A stretch of 64,000 bases of DNA, from positions 42,501 through 106,500 of the forward strand of contig CALOCZ010000026.1 of the NCBI GenBank assembly GCA_942491935.1, read 5' to 3'. This DNA is from JAGTVG01 sp942491935 (GTDB lineage Bacteria; Bacteroidota; Bacteroidia; Cytophagales; Cyclobacteriaceae). The notes under the pieces are model-generated. The model did not search any database, had not been told where the DNA came from, and was given only the letters and a program-made list of their open reading frames with translations. Below, piece after piece: positions 18,845-29,734 of the stretch; the stretch's first letter is position 1, and each line of letters begins with the position of its first letter. Made by a program: the position numbers and the translations under genes.

Positions 18845-19705
18845 ATGAGATCAATTAAGTTAGTTTCAATAATTACGTGTTTAATTTTCAGCTGTTTATC
18901 GTGTTCAGCACAAGATATTAGTAATAATTCTTATACAAAGGGCCCGGAAAACGGATATTTACTGGCTGTAGGAGGTGGCCATGTTCCTGAATCCATAATT
19001 AATAAATTTAAAGAACTTGCAGGAGGACCAGAATCGCATTTAATTATCATACCTACCGCAAGTGAAAATCCCGATACAGCTATCATCAGAAAAGAGTGGA
19101 CAGATAAAGGCTGTCTACATATTTCTATCCTACATACTAAAAACAGAGAAATAGCCAATTCCAGGGAATTTACAGAACCTTTACGTAATGCCAAAGCAGT
19201 CTGGTTCAGTGGTGGCAGACAATGGCGACTGGTAGATTCCTATAAAAACACAAAAACTGAAAAGCTACTCTGGAAGGTACTTAACCGGGGTGGCGTAATA
19301 GGCGGATCTTCAGCAGGTGCCACCATTCAGGGATCATACCTGGCCAGAGGAGACACAAAAAACAATCAGATCATGGCGGGTGACCATCAGGAAGGATTTG
19401 GATTTATCAGCAACATTGCTATTGATCAACATGTCATTGCCCGAAACAGGCATTTTGACATGTTCGATATTTTGAAAGAAAGGCCCGAACTTCTAGGCAT
19501 TAGCATTGATGAAGGTACAGCTATTCTGGCACACAACAATAGCATAGAGATTCTAGGTGAAAGTTATGTAATTGTATATGATGGATCTTTCTGGTCCAGA
19601 GAAGGAAGTGATCTAAAGAATTTGCCCTACAAAGAAAATTTGTTTTACTTCCTCCGTGAAGGTGATAAATATGACCTCAGTCAGAGGAAAGTAATCGAAC
19701 ATTAA
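18845..19705 (+). CDS. Secreted cyanophycinase-like peptidase (family S51)
   Basis: 286 residues. The N-terminal signal ends in a lipobox-like LSC near residue 20, so export is likely. The peptidase S51 features are the FSGGRQWRL segment at about 121-129, the nucleophile elbow GGSSAGA with Ser156, and DQHVIARNRHFDMF, which carries the expected His region. Cyanophycinases cut beta-Asp-Arg polymers; exported Bacteroidota members may act on other beta-aspartyl or acidic peptides. No cyanophycin synthetase is present in the window. Stands alone. Confidence 0.86.
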   Translation: MRSIKLVSIITCLIFSCLSCSAQDISNNSYTKGPENGYLLAVGGGHVPESIINKFKELAGGPESHLIIIPTASENPDTAIIRKEWTDKGCLHISILHTKNREIANSREFTEPLRNAKAVWFSGGRQWRLVDSYKNTKTEKLLWKVLNRGGVIGGSSAGATIQGSYLARGDTKNNQIMAGDHQEGFGFISNIAIDQHVIARNRHFDMFDILKERPELLGISIDEGTAILAHNNSIEILGESYVIVYDGSFWSREGSDLKNLPYKENLFYFLREGDKYDLSQRKVIEH

Positions 19706-19837
19706 TTAACATTTATCTATATTATTGATATTTTTTTAATTCAAATCTAATAAAGTGTCAACCTAAGTCCGAAGTATTATAGTTTATATTTATTCTTTCC
19801 GAGGTACTTGATATATTTTCCACATCAACAACTTTTA

Positions 19838-20815
19838 TTACTCAGTAAGTTTAATTTTCCTTATATCTACAAACCAGGATTGTTTAATAGCTGTTCTAAA
19901 ATAATACTTAAGGATATTTAAGTAGATATACAGGTATTTCCTAAATGATCCAAACGGGAAAAATATTAATCCAAAAATAGCCTGAAATAAATTCTCAAAC
20001 AATAATGTATTCAATATGGAAAAACTCTGTAAAAAGAAGTGGCTGATTCCGGAATAATGCTTCCTAAAATAAATATGTTTAGAAATGATTACCATAGTTT
20101 TACAAAAAACAGTTAATCTTAATGTCCTTCTGGAGGTGCCACCATGTTGATGAATAATAGCCGGTTTACATTGCATTGCAACATTTCCACCATTATCTTT
20201 TACCTTTTTACATAAGTCAGTATCCTCATAATACAGCCAATAATCCTCATCCCATCCGTTAATTTTATCAAATTGATCACGACTTATCAAAATCAAAGAA
20301 CCAGAAACCCAATCGGGAAAGATGACATGGGAATTTTTACAAGTTAAACTCATTTTGTTTTTTAGGATCAAACCATATACAGATTTAATGATGCTATTTA
20401 TTGTCCAGAATGATGGGAATATGCCATAAGGATTTTCTGGCTTATTATCCAGACTCATTTGTTGTGAAGAGATGATACTATAATCTGTGTTTCTTTGTGC
20501 AAGATCTAACATAGATTCTATAGGTTCCTGAGAAACAATTGTATCAGAATTAAGGAACATTAGAAAGTCTCCAGTGGCATATTTAGCGCCAAGATTATTG
20601 CCATTAGAAAAACCATAATTCCCGCTATTTTCAATAAAATTAAATGAAGGGAATTTCTCTATAAATTCTTCTAGCTTACCATCATTTGAAAAATTATCTA
20701 CAATGATTACTTCCAAAACAAAGTTTTCAGTCCTTAGGGATATAAGTGAATTAAGGCACCTCTCTAATGGTATCCACGTTTTGTAGTTAACCGTGATAAC
20801 AGAAAGCTTTATCAT
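19838..20815 (-). CDS. Family 2 glycosyltransferase
   Basis: 325 residues. The GT-A nucleotide-binding start is LSVITVNYKTWIPLERCLNSL, with VIIVDNFSNDG, the metal-binding region MFLNSDT (DxD-like) and the acceptor-side GWDEDYWLYYEDTDLCKK, typical of rhamnosyl- or other cell-surface sugar transferases. Two hydrophobic stretches near 240-300 may anchor it to the membrane. It stands alone, so the glycan it builds is unknown. Confidence 0.88.
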   Translation of the reverse strand: MIKLSVITVNYKTWIPLERCLNSLISLRTENFVLEVIIVDNFSNDGKLEEFIEKFPSFNFIENSGNYGFSNGNNLGAKYATGDFLMFLNSDTIVSQEPIESMLDLAQRNTDYSIISSQQMSLDNKPENPYGIFPSFWTINSIIKSVYGLILKNKMSLTCKNSHVIFPDWVSGSLILISRDQFDKINGWDEDYWLYYEDTDLCKKVKDNGGNVAMQCKPAIIHQHGGTSRRTLRLTVFCKTMVIISKHIYFRKHYSGISHFFLQSFSILNTLLFENLFQAIFGLIFFPFGSFRKYLYIYLNILKYYFRTAIKQSWFVDIRKIKLTE

Positions 20816-21581
20816 TTGATCTATGAGTTAATATATTATTTTTTAGGAGAAATATGCTTTTGAAATTTATTTAAACCTATTTCATATAAAAATGATTTAT
20901 CCTTTTAATTAAATACAGCAATCTCAAAGTACCATTTTGATTTTCTAGTCTTCCAAGCAGATCGGCGGCTAATTATCCAGAATTTCAATATTATCGAATT
21001 TTGAAGTTTTTCTTGATCCATGTTCCACTACCCATGCTCATTATGCTGCTAACGAATTTGGGCAAAATAAAACATAATAAAACAATGTGCCAATCTTTTA
21101 ACACTATCTTTAGGTTTATAGTCTGGTTTCTAAAATCGAATTTATGTTTATACCACTTTGGTATTTCTATTCAAAATCAGGGAGAGATTCAATAAAGATC
21201 CATGATGTTTTCAAATCATTATAAATGTTATTTAGAAGGGTTATGATCCTGTCTTAACCAGGTCATTTATAGATTCCATTGATAAGAGACAAAATTTTTC
21301 TATTTGGCAAACTTGTAACCGCAGATTGCTGTAAGAGGTATAGGAATTTAACTTCGGTTATATGTGGCTGGCTTATTATGAATCCATGGTGTAAATTAGC
21401 TAAGTGATATGTTATTAAAAAGACTGATGGGAATGGATTCTTGAAAGAGTACACAAAAGCCCCAGTTTTGAGGCTTATCGTACTCAGAGGTCGAGAGCGC
21501 AGTCCAGCTGGACTACATAAATAGTAAGAAGGATAAAAAATTTCTGGCGAGAGCAGAATGTCTCAATAAATCGTTTAAATT
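20816..21581. other. 766-base intergenic stretch without a recognisable gene
   Basis: AT-rich with only short, unconvincing open frames. The last 130 bases are more GC-rich and contain a perfect 14-bp palindrome at 21501-21514. I see no tRNA and no ribosomal or riboswitch fold. The GC-richer end may be the remnant of a former gene. Confidence 0.4.
21501..21514. promoter_or_regulatory. Perfect 14-bp palindrome AGTCCAGCTGGACT
   Basis: Fully self-complementary and unusually GC-rich for its surroundings. It lies 67 bases upstream of the DinB-fold gene at 21582. It could be an operator for a dimeric repressor or the tip of a cruciform; function is an inference. Confidence 0.35.
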
Positions 21582-22091
21582 ATGGCCCCTGAGAAAATAT
21601 TTGATGAGTTGCATCGCAATAAAAATGTGTTTCATGAATTGTTGTGCAATATTCCCAAAGAAATTACACTTTGGAGTCAGACTCCTGAGAAGTGGTGTTT
21701 AATGGAAGTCGTTTGCCATTTATATGATGAAGAAAGAGAAGATTTTAGAACACGGGTAAAATGTGTTCTGGAAGATCCGGAAACTCCTCCCCCATCATTT
21801 GATCCATTAATATGGGTTAAAGAAAGAAACTATAAGGACCAAATATATGATCATGTACTGTCGAATTTTTTAAAAGAAAGGGAAGCTTCTGTTCAATGGT
21901 TAAGAACAATTCAAAATCCCAAATGGTCAAATACTTATCTCCACCCTAAATTAGGTCCGATGAGTGCTTATTTATTTCTTACAAATTGGCTGGCGCATGA
22001 TTACCTTCATATTCGTCAGATAATACGATTGAAATTTGACTATTTAAAGGAAAAATCTGGCGAAGCACTTAATTATGCTGGAAACTGGTAG
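21582..22091 (+). CDS. DinB/YfiT-fold putative metalloenzyme
   Basis: 169 residues of the DinB four-helix family. The three expected metal-binding His are present: one in VVCHLYDEE near residue 47 and the pair in HDYLHIRQI near 139 and 143. Family members include bacillithiol and mycothiol S-transferases and uncharacterised damage-inducible proteins. No signal peptide. The gene begins 67 bases after a strong palindrome. Confidence 0.82.
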   Translation: MAPEKIFDELHRNKNVFHELLCNIPKEITLWSQTPEKWCLMEVVCHLYDEEREDFRTRVKCVLEDPETPPPSFDPLIWVKERNYKDQIYDHVLSNFLKEREASVQWLRTIQNPKWSNTYLHPKLGPMSAYLFLTNWLAHDYLHIRQIIRLKFDYLKEKSGEALNYAGNW

Positions 22092-22117
22092 TTATACCTC
22101 ATTATAGAGGTAAGCAG

Positions 22118-23009
22118 CTATCCTGGATATGATACTATTTTATAATTCTTATATTCAAACAATCTGTACTTTGTTAATTCTTCAATTTTGCTAAGAATTT
22201 TATCTTTAACACTCATATTCGATTTTTCAGGATCATACAAGAAATCCCAATCCTTATTTTTAATGTATTCGTGAACATAAAGAGGATGACTACCTTCAAA
22301 ATCAGTTAATTTATCTACTTCGTTGTAATCAAATGCGCTTTCATTTGTATTATTTGACAGCCAGGAATCATTATGGTAAAACCGGTAAAAATAATTCATC
22401 CTCTTTTTCATTAACTTGGGATTCCTTACAAAGGAATAATGATATACTGGGATTCCTGTATTTAATACCAGTAGTTTTTCACCCTTTTCTCCCGATTTAT
22501 ACATTTCATAGGATTTATATTTTCTAAATCCTTGAGAATCCTTATAGGAATAAATATTTCTTTGATTTTTAAATGCCCTTATCTCATAACGATGTACATT
22601 CCTTGTATCTCTTATGTATTTAAAATCTCCCCAGAAATGATAGAATTTAAATAACAGACCATCAACCAAATCATCTTCTGATGCCAGTTTGATATTATCT
22701 CTGACACTTTTCTGATCTGACTCGTGGATGACCTCATCCGCCTGTATGTGTAAACACCAGTCTCCTTTCAGATGGTCAATTCCTAAATTGGACTGCTGGG
22801 CAAAAACTTTTCCGTTTTTTCGAAGTTCCTCATTCCAGATACTATCAACGATCTTGATCCTGCTGTCTTTAATTTTAGGTATTGCTTCTCTTGTCCCATG
22901 CGTTGAATCACCTACCACTACAATTAGTTCATCGACTATAGGCAATATGGAATGTATAGAAGCCAGGAAAGGATCCATAAGTAATTCCATTTCTCACGTA
23001 TGTAAAACC
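22118..23009 (-). pseudogene. Glycosyltransferase (GT2-like), start interrupted by a frameshift
   Basis: The open frame 22118-22990 gives 290 residues: SIHSILPIVDELIVVVGDS, WCLHIQADEVIH with the DxD-like ADE, and a C-terminal region typical of GT2-like proteins. Homologues begin with a GFTFVRN-type strand. That strand is found here just upstream in another frame (GFTYVRNGITY, ending near 22978), and one extra G around 22971-22976 separates the two. Either the gene is broken or the consensus has a one-base error. No clear ATG precedes the GFTYVRN part, so a second defect is possible. Confidence 0.75.
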
Positions 23010-23739
23010 ATGTTTGTCATTATCGGAAACCACAGGAACTTCAGATTATTTCAAAGCAGACTACAAATCTATTCTCCCCTATATCAAAAACAAAATTATT
23101 TACATAATTCCTTTATCCCAGTAATTACCAAATCTTCTGTTTATAAAAAACACTTAATAGTTTCAGTTTATTACAGGTCAAAAATATCCTATGTATCCCA
23201 GTTCTTTTAACAAAGTAACACATCAACAATATCCTCTCCATCCTTTAAGTGCAAAGCCTTCTGCGCTTACAGGATTTGATCAGATTTATCCTACCTAATA
23301 AAACTTTCTATTCATGTCCCTCAACGTCAATTTTAATTAATCTGGGAAAGATTTCTTGTTCATAAGTATATTGATCCACTAATTGTTTCTTTTTTGTACT
23401 TATTCCTATCATCGAACAGATCTATTTTAAGAGAATGAGCTGATTTAATTGATAATCCTTTATTTTCTAATACAACATTATGAGTATAAGTTTAGATTTC
23501 TTGGAGATATTGATATCTTCGAAAGCAGTAACTCTTCCCATACCAATGACCCTTTTTTGATGCCAAAAAAGGGCGTAAAAGATCCAAATTCTATTACATA
23601 TTAAAAATTGTATCTGTTTTATGTTGATTTGCACCAAAACAATGCCATAAAAAGTACCTGGAATTATTAATCAAACATCTTCAAACCTTTTCAGGCGTAA
23701 CCAAGTCTTTAATTGATTATAATCATAATAGTACCCTTT
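23010..23739. other. 730-base intergenic stretch, no gene seen
   Basis: AT-rich sequence without a convincing coding frame on either strand. The only structured element is the hairpin at 23550-23573. Confidence 0.45.
23550..23573. terminator. Hairpin CCCTTTTTT / AAAAAAGGG
   Basis: Perfect 9-bp arms (23550-23558 and 23565-23573) with loop GATGCC. The T and A runs could serve as tracts for a terminator on either strand. It lies about 170 bases past the end of the minus-strand DinB-fold gene. Confidence 0.4.
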
Positions 23740-24285
23740 TTAATTCATCTTATTTTTCAAGGCAAGTTTGATATGAGCCAGATGATGATTAGAGTGCCAT
23801 GCATAAATACCAATATTTTCGGCAAGCGTAAATCGTCTTCCATGTTCCGGATGTATAAACTCCTTTTTAAGATCCTCTGAACTCAAAGATTTAAGTAATA
23901 CTATCCATCTGGAATGTAATCCTTCAATTATTTTTATTGATTCCCCAATTGGCACCAAATCATAATCTGGCATTTCTGCCCATTTATCTTCAAAATATGG
24001 TTTAATCCTTGGGGTATCCTCAGTCATACTAAGTTTGAAACGAATAAAACTATTCATATGGCTATCAGCACAATGATGTACGAGTTGCTGTATGGTCCAC
24101 CCTCCTGGCCTGTACCGCCATTTTAATTCTCTCTCACCTAATCCATTGACAAGATCCCAAATTCGAGATGGAAATAATTCTATTTCATAAATCCAATTTT
24201 CGATCACCTCGTTATTTATAACATCAGGCCTTTTGAATTTTCCTATAGGATATTTAAGTTTTATGATCATTTCTGAATTGCTCAT
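23740..24285 (-). CDS. BstA/YfiT-like putative thiol S-transferase (DinB fold)
   Basis: 181 residues closely following the YfiT/BstA pattern: LKYPIGKF near the start, then ERELKWRYRPGGWTIQQLVH and HCADSHMNS, and the C-terminal WHSNHHLAHI metal site. YfiT-type proteins in Bacillus conjugate bacillithiol to electrophiles; Bacteroidota copies are also found where bacillithiol is made. No bacillithiol synthesis gene is in the window. A second DinB-fold protein lies 1.6 kb away at 21582. Confidence 0.85.
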   Translation of the reverse strand: MSNSEMIIKLKYPIGKFKRPDVINNEVIENWIYEIELFPSRIWDLVNGLGERELKWRYRPGGWTIQQLVHHCADSHMNSFIRFKLSMTEDTPRIKPYFEDKWAEMPDYDLVPIGESIKIIEGLHSRWIVLLKSLSSEDLKKEFIHPEHGRRFTLAENIGIYAWHSNHHLAHIKLALKNKMN

Positions 24286-24401
24286 TATTATAGTTTTCCT
24301 TTAATTTTTAGATTTTATTCAGTCAACCGTTCATGTTACTTTCAATAAATTAGAAATTGTCCATATGTTCAAATAATTGTTTGTTTTGACAATAGCTCGC
24401 T

Positions 24402-25463
24402 TTACATCTGAACATTGTAGATGACAGGAAATGGTTTCGGAATTTCAGCCTTATCTTCTTCAAGCATCTCCCTTAGATCGATTTCAATACCTCTGGAAAT
24501 AGTGGATATAGGCACATCATTTGCTGATCCCTCGAATGGATTCTCTCCTACTGTTCCAATCCGTTGCATAGTATGGAAAATCCATGAGACAATCATGATA
24601 AAGGGTATAGCTCCCCAAACAAACAAACTACTTATAATTGGGTACGATTCAACAAATAAATTGCCTATCCTGGAGAATTCAGGAATTACACCAAAAGGTA
24701 GCAAGACAATGAATATCCATACGAAGTAGTTATTCAAAGTCGCATACTGACGGGGATAGGGGAAATTTTTTATCCGTTCTGATTTTCCCTGGTGGTCAAA
24801 TAAGTCCTTTAGTACATTTTCTAGCTCAAGAAAAGAAAATTCCCATATGATTCCCTTTTCTTTCAATGCCTGAAGTTGTTTAGACTGTAATGATAAGAGC
24901 GCTGCCGCCTTATTGGTCTTTTTGAGTGTATATTCTAACTCATCACTGCTGAGAAGTGGTTTCAAATCATCCTCAAGGGTATTTTTGAATTCAGGAATAT
25001 GGATCTTGTTTGCCCATTCCCTGTTGGTTGTGTGATTAAGAAAAACTTCCCATGGTCGTTTCTGCCGCATGGCGTGACGCAAGGCAGTCAACCAGGCTAT
25101 GTGTCTGTAGATGATCATTTTTTGATATATCTTTAATTGAGAATCCGGAACTGGAACCCTAGCATACTCATTCGTGATGAAATTGAGGGTAAATATTCCG
25201 AAAGTTCTCGAGGTATTTACTATTCCGCCCCAGATCTTACGGGCTTCCCAGATTCTATCGTAAGTAACATTGTTTTGAAAGCCAATGATAAATGCCACTG
25301 CCGTACCAATTAAAGCGATTGGCAACCAAGGGAGGTGAAGCCATTTCAGACCAACAATTTCATATAATATAGTGGGGATAACCGCCAATATAAAGAAAAT
25401 AAACACTTCCCCTCTTGACCAGAGAAACATGTCTTTAATGGTATATCTTTTTCTAATGAACAT
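24402..25463 (-). CDS. Bestrophin-family anion channel
   Basis: 353 residues. It contains the bestrophin signature around FQNNVTYDRIWEARKIWGG and VNTSRTFG, several membrane helices (about 18-36, 45-62, 240-262 and 275-297), and a C-terminus that wraps the pentamer (FEGSANDVPISTISRGIEID). Bacterial homologues are pentameric channels of the inner membrane; some conduct cations, others anions. Stands alone on the minus strand. Confidence 0.9.
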   Translation of the reverse strand: MFIRKRYTIKDMFLWSRGEVFIFFILAVIPTILYEIVGLKWLHLPWLPIALIGTAVAFIIGFQNNVTYDRIWEARKIWGGIVNTSRTFGIFTLNFITNEYARVPVPDSQLKIYQKMIIYRHIAWLTALRHAMRQKRPWEVFLNHTTNREWANKIHIPEFKNTLEDDLKPLLSSDELEYTLKKTNKAAALLSLQSKQLQALKEKGIIWEFSFLELENVLKDLFDHQGKSERIKNFPYPRQYATLNNYFVWIFIVLLPFGVIPEFSRIGNLFVESYPIISSLFVWGAIPFIMIVSWIFHTMQRIGTVGENPFEGSANDVPISTISRGIEIDLREMLEEDKAEIPKPFPVIYNVQM

Positions 25464-25631
25464 AATACACTTAACTTTGATATTTAAATTAATGTTTTAC
25501 AAACTGGAGCCTAATCAGTTTTCTTGCTTGAGCATACTTCAATATATAGATATCTTTAGCAGATTTCATTGGCTTTAATCATTTGACACTGATGAAACCT
25601 CAAATTTCTTTTATAATATTCAAGCATTCTT

Positions 25632-26825
25632 CTATAATTTAACTTTTGAAAGTTTGTTTTTCGAATTACCGCTTAGTGCCATAAGTCCTAATATTGGCCC
25701 AATAGCCAGTGAAACATATATGAATTTATTATCAAAATGAGTATGCAGAAAACTAAGCAATTGAATGCTTAATATGGTTATTGAAAATCCTATACAATTC
25801 ACTATGGTTAAAGCCGTTCCTTTTGCTTCCTCCTGTACGTTATTAGCTACCAATGTAGAAAATAAGGGTGAATCCGCTATAACCACCATTCCCCAGAACA
25901 GTAGAAAAGCTATTAGTATATAGTGTGAATTTAGGAGGAATATTATGGGAGACAGCAGACAGCAGGCACCAGAAAATGCAAGTGCAAAAAATGCGATTTT
26001 CTTGGCGCCGAAGTTCACCGACAGATAACCACCTAATACACAAGCAAGACTGCCAATTCCAATGATAATGAAAGATTGCATGGGTACGTTCAGTGTATTT
26101 TCTGGATTTATCATATTGAATGTAACAAGCATTACAGGAACGAAAGTCCAGAAAGCATATAATTCCCACATATGTCCGAAATAACCAAAAGCGGCGGATC
26201 GGAATTCTTTATTTTTGAACACACGCATAAATACGGAAAGATCAAATTCCTGACTGGATTTTCGGAAAGGGCCATTTGGCACCAGGATTACAATGGACAG
26301 TCCCCCCAGCAACGCAAGCAATGAGGTAATGATTATTACAGACCTCCAGGGAAGATCAGCAGTGAAAGCCTTCAAAACATGAGGGAAAGCTGTACCTAGA
26401 ACCAGAGCGCCTACAAGCAAACCCAGTGACAATCCAAGTCCTTTTCGAAAATAATCAGCAGCGATCTTCATCCCTACCGGATAAATGCCCGCCAGGAAAA
26501 ATCCGGTTAGAAATCGTAATACGATCAAACTTATAAAACTATTTCCATCAAATATGATCAAAATATTAAATAATGCGCCAAGAAGTGCACTTGCAAAAAA
26601 AACTTTGGAAGGCGAAAACCTGTCTGCGACGGTAAAAACGGCAAATACTAAAGTCCCCGTTATAAATCCAAACTGAATTACCGATGTTAAATGACCCAGG
26701 GCATTGTCATTAAGCTCAAAATCTATGATCAGATTACTCATCACCGCATTCCCGGCAAACCATATGGATATACAGCTGAATTGCGAAAAAACGATTATGG
26801 TCAGTATCCAATTTTGTTGCTTCAT
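25632..26825 (-). CDS. Major facilitator superfamily transporter
   Basis: 397 residues with about 12 hydrophobic segments. The first helix is WILTIIVFSQFSCISIWFAG, and a loop between helices 2 and 3 has VADRFSPSKVFF in place of the usual GxxxDRxGRR. The GMKIAADYFRKGLGLSLGLL segment is typical of helix 4. The substrate is not readable. It is not joined to a neighbouring gene. Confidence 0.86.
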   Translation of the reverse strand: MKQQNWILTIIVFSQFSCISIWFAGNAVMSNLIIDFELNDNALGHLTSVIQFGFITGTLVFAVFTVADRFSPSKVFFASALLGALFNILIIFDGNSFISLIVLRFLTGFFLAGIYPVGMKIAADYFRKGLGLSLGLLVGALVLGTAFPHVLKAFTADLPWRSVIIITSLLALLGGLSIVILVPNGPFRKSSQEFDLSVFMRVFKNKEFRSAAFGYFGHMWELYAFWTFVPVMLVTFNMINPENTLNVPMQSFIIIGIGSLACVLGGYLSVNFGAKKIAFFALAFSGACCLLSPIIFLLNSHYILIAFLLFWGMVVIADSPLFSTLVANNVQEEAKGTALTIVNCIGFSITILSIQLLSFLHTHFDNKFIYVSLAIGPILGLMALSGNSKNKLSKVKL

Positions 26826-26983
26826 TAAAAGCGTCAGTTATTTTATTCTGATGAAAGGGCTTGAATGGGAGGTATATCAAACCATATAATCTTTCAAAAT
26901 AGCTTTTCAACCTGTGATATGCAAAGGTTTATTCGGATTTATTGTGTTTTTGGCTACGGATAAGCCCAAAGGCTGTGTGTCAT

Positions 26984-29177
26984 CTATTCGAGGTTCTTAA
27001 CATATGCCACATCTTCTTTCACATCGCTCAAGAAATTTTCCCAATGAAAAGTTTTGAACTCAGGCCATCTCGATTCATGATGACCCATACTTACATATGG
27101 CATGGGTTTGTAGCGGTCTTTCGTTAGCAATACGATTTGATCCCAATGATTTACACATTTTTCAAGGTAATCAATTGCGGATTTCTTATAAGCTTCGCCA
27201 CCTGAAAGAAGGTAAAAACTTACAGAAACACCGGCACGAATTTTATCAGCAAAATAAAACCCAAGATTGCACCACGTTTCCAGATCATCCAGTTCTGAGC
27301 CTAGTGTTGGATCATTATTGACAACTCTAAGCTCATTGATTAATTCAATACCGGCTATACAGTTATTGGAAATATAATCTGCCAGTTCCAAAGGGGTTGT
27401 TTTACCCGGATCAATATCATTTTTGTCAATTATCATATTACAATAATTGCTTACGGAAAGATAATCCTGGTCCAGGGTTTCATGGTTTATTAATTCTTCA
27501 ATTGAAATAAAGGGGGAATTCCCATCATCATAACCATACGGCCATGGGGCAAGAAAGCCTTCTGAATACAAAGTAAAGTCCCACGTTCCCTTATAAAATG
27601 AAGCAATTTTTAGAGGCACTTCAGAAGCGATTGAATAAGCTTGCAGCAGTTTGTCGGCATCGGCTTCTTTGTAACGAATCTTAAAAAGCCTGCTTAAAGA
27701 TTTATTATTCTCACTTGGATCATACATTAACCTTCCCCATAAACTATAGAATAACCACTGTTTTTGAAATGCATAATCCCAGGATTTGCTTTGAAGATCA
27801 ATTGTTGAATAATCCAAAGCCGGGATATAACCCTCGGAACCTATAAAATAACCATCCACGTAGCTGTGGTTATTCGTAAGAATATGGTTCCTGATAAACT
27901 CGGGATTACCCCAGCGAAGAACAAAGAAATCTTCATTTCTAATCATCCAGGCAATAAAATAATTCGTAGGATCAGGATCCCAGAAGTCCCGCATGATGGT
28001 GCCTTCATCATTTGCATGTGTAATTGATAGATTTGGTGTGGAATGCCCATGTGACCAGTTAAATTTTACTTCAACGATGGTTTTTTCAGGAAGGTCAGCT
28101 TTATCTATTACCCTTCTCATTTCTTTTGGATCTCCGGCTAGCACAGCCCTGTGAATGAATTTCACCTTTCGATCTGCTTTCTTTATACCCTCAACAAATG
28201 TATCCTCAATCCATTTTTCCCTTTCCACAGGAGTCATTTTATCATCTCCCCAGTTGCCCATCCAATCTGCTAATGTCACTCCTAGCCCAGATAAATCTTC
28301 ATATTCATTGATCAATTGAGTTACGGATTCCCGGGTATACTTTTTTACCAGTTCAGATCGGTCATCATGGATCGTTGCGCCATAATGATTGGCAAAAGCT
28401 TCAGAAACAACAATATTCCAATTTACCAGGTATGTTTCAATTCCACGATCTTTGGCCATTTTAAAAAGTGACTTCCAGAAATGACCTCCATTCATTGAGT
28501 TCACCATCTTCAGTGGGAGTTGCTTCCGGATAATTTTTTGATCGGATCATATATGGGAATATATGAGTACTCCAAAGGGATAAAGCATTAAACCGGTTTT
28601 CCACCATCATATCAAGGAATGACTCCCAGAATTTCAAATCTCTACAAGTCTCCTCGTGAATTTCTGTCGCCGGACCGGGTCGATAGGGTGCCCATGGCAA
28701 ATTAAATTTAATGGCCCGGAAAGATAAAGCCGGATCTATCTCCTTTTCCATGATATGATTAATGTCAGGATCAGTTTTTATCTGCTCTACAACTTCAAAA
28801 ATGCCATACTGACAACCCCTCTCTGATCCGCCCAATATAAATATTTTTCGATCCTGCTTAATAATTTTAAATCCATCGTGAGAAACATCATCTACATGAT
28901 CGTACATTTCTTTTTGAATATTTTGGTTATAATCTGCTTCCGGGTGTATAATCATTATTTCATTATCAACCTGATTTTCTGACCCGATCTTCTCAATAAC
29001 ATAACCTGATTGATCCAGCTTTTCTATAAGGCTGGTCATACCGAATGATATCACTGTGGAGTTCTCATCGAAATACAGGCTGACGGATTCGGAATCTGAA
29101 CACGATTGAAAAAATGTCATTAAAAGTATGATTAATGATATGCTATGGTGTTTCATTTTATTCTTAAGATTTTTCAT
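26984..29177 (-). pseudogene. Secreted alpha-glucuronidase-like glycoside hydrolase, frameshifted
   Basis: Two overlapping frames form one gene of about 730 codons. The first (29177-28461) has a lipoprotein signal ending FFQSC, a GH20/GH67-type domain-2 fold (FILGGSERGCQYGIFEVVEQ) and the start of the TIM barrel (ENRFNALSLWSTHIFPYMI). The second (28507-26984) continues with FWKSLFKMAKDRGIETYLV and the rest of the barrel. The join fits exactly if one A is removed from the AAA at 28479-28481. Homologues in Bacteroidota act on plant or algal uronic-acid glycans; the exact specificity is unknown. It is either a pseudogene or a consensus error. Confidence 0.8.
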
Positions 29178-29734
29178 AAAATCTTGCAGGATATCTACAT
29201 TGTTTCATAATATAAATCATCTACAGTTACTTTCTCAATTTTTATTGCCCCGATTAGATAATTCTTCAACAGTAGAACATACCTGGGTCCATTTTAGAAT
29301 ATTTCATGTTCTCTCTTAATACATATAATCTGCAAAAGGATAGTTACCATATATTAAAAGATGCTGATTATATGTAATTTATATATGCTGTCATTTTATT
29401 AAACAGTTTCTTAAGATGAATTTAATTTATTAATAATCCAATATGTTAATGCTTTATTTAAGGATCAATTTACATTTATATGTATACAATTAAACAGCAA
29501 ATGATACATATGATTGCCAAGATAAAGTTAGGTATTGTAATGTATTACATTCAATACTAGATCAACCTTGAAATACATTTCAGCATACATAAATGAATTG
29601 GCTTAAACATTTATTTACTACCAGTTGTTCTTTTTTATTTGCTTTAAAAAAACAGTATAATTGCAGTTTGAAAATTAGCTTAAGTAATATGTTTATACGA
29701 TTTACATTCATTTTTAAATATAATTCACAGAGCA
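29178..29734. other. 557-base AT-rich intergenic region with a nested dyad
   Basis: No gene is visible. At 29532-29557 there is a nested inverted repeat: an outer pair GTATTG / CAATAC encloses an inner TGTAAT-GT-ATTACA (29536-29549). It may be an operator for the gene at 29735, but the position, about 180 bases upstream, is distant. Confidence 0.35.

Noticed and set aside
20816..21581. tRNA or small RNA gene in the GC-richer part before 21582
   Set aside because: No cloverleaf arms or TTCRA loop could be formed; only the palindrome stands out.
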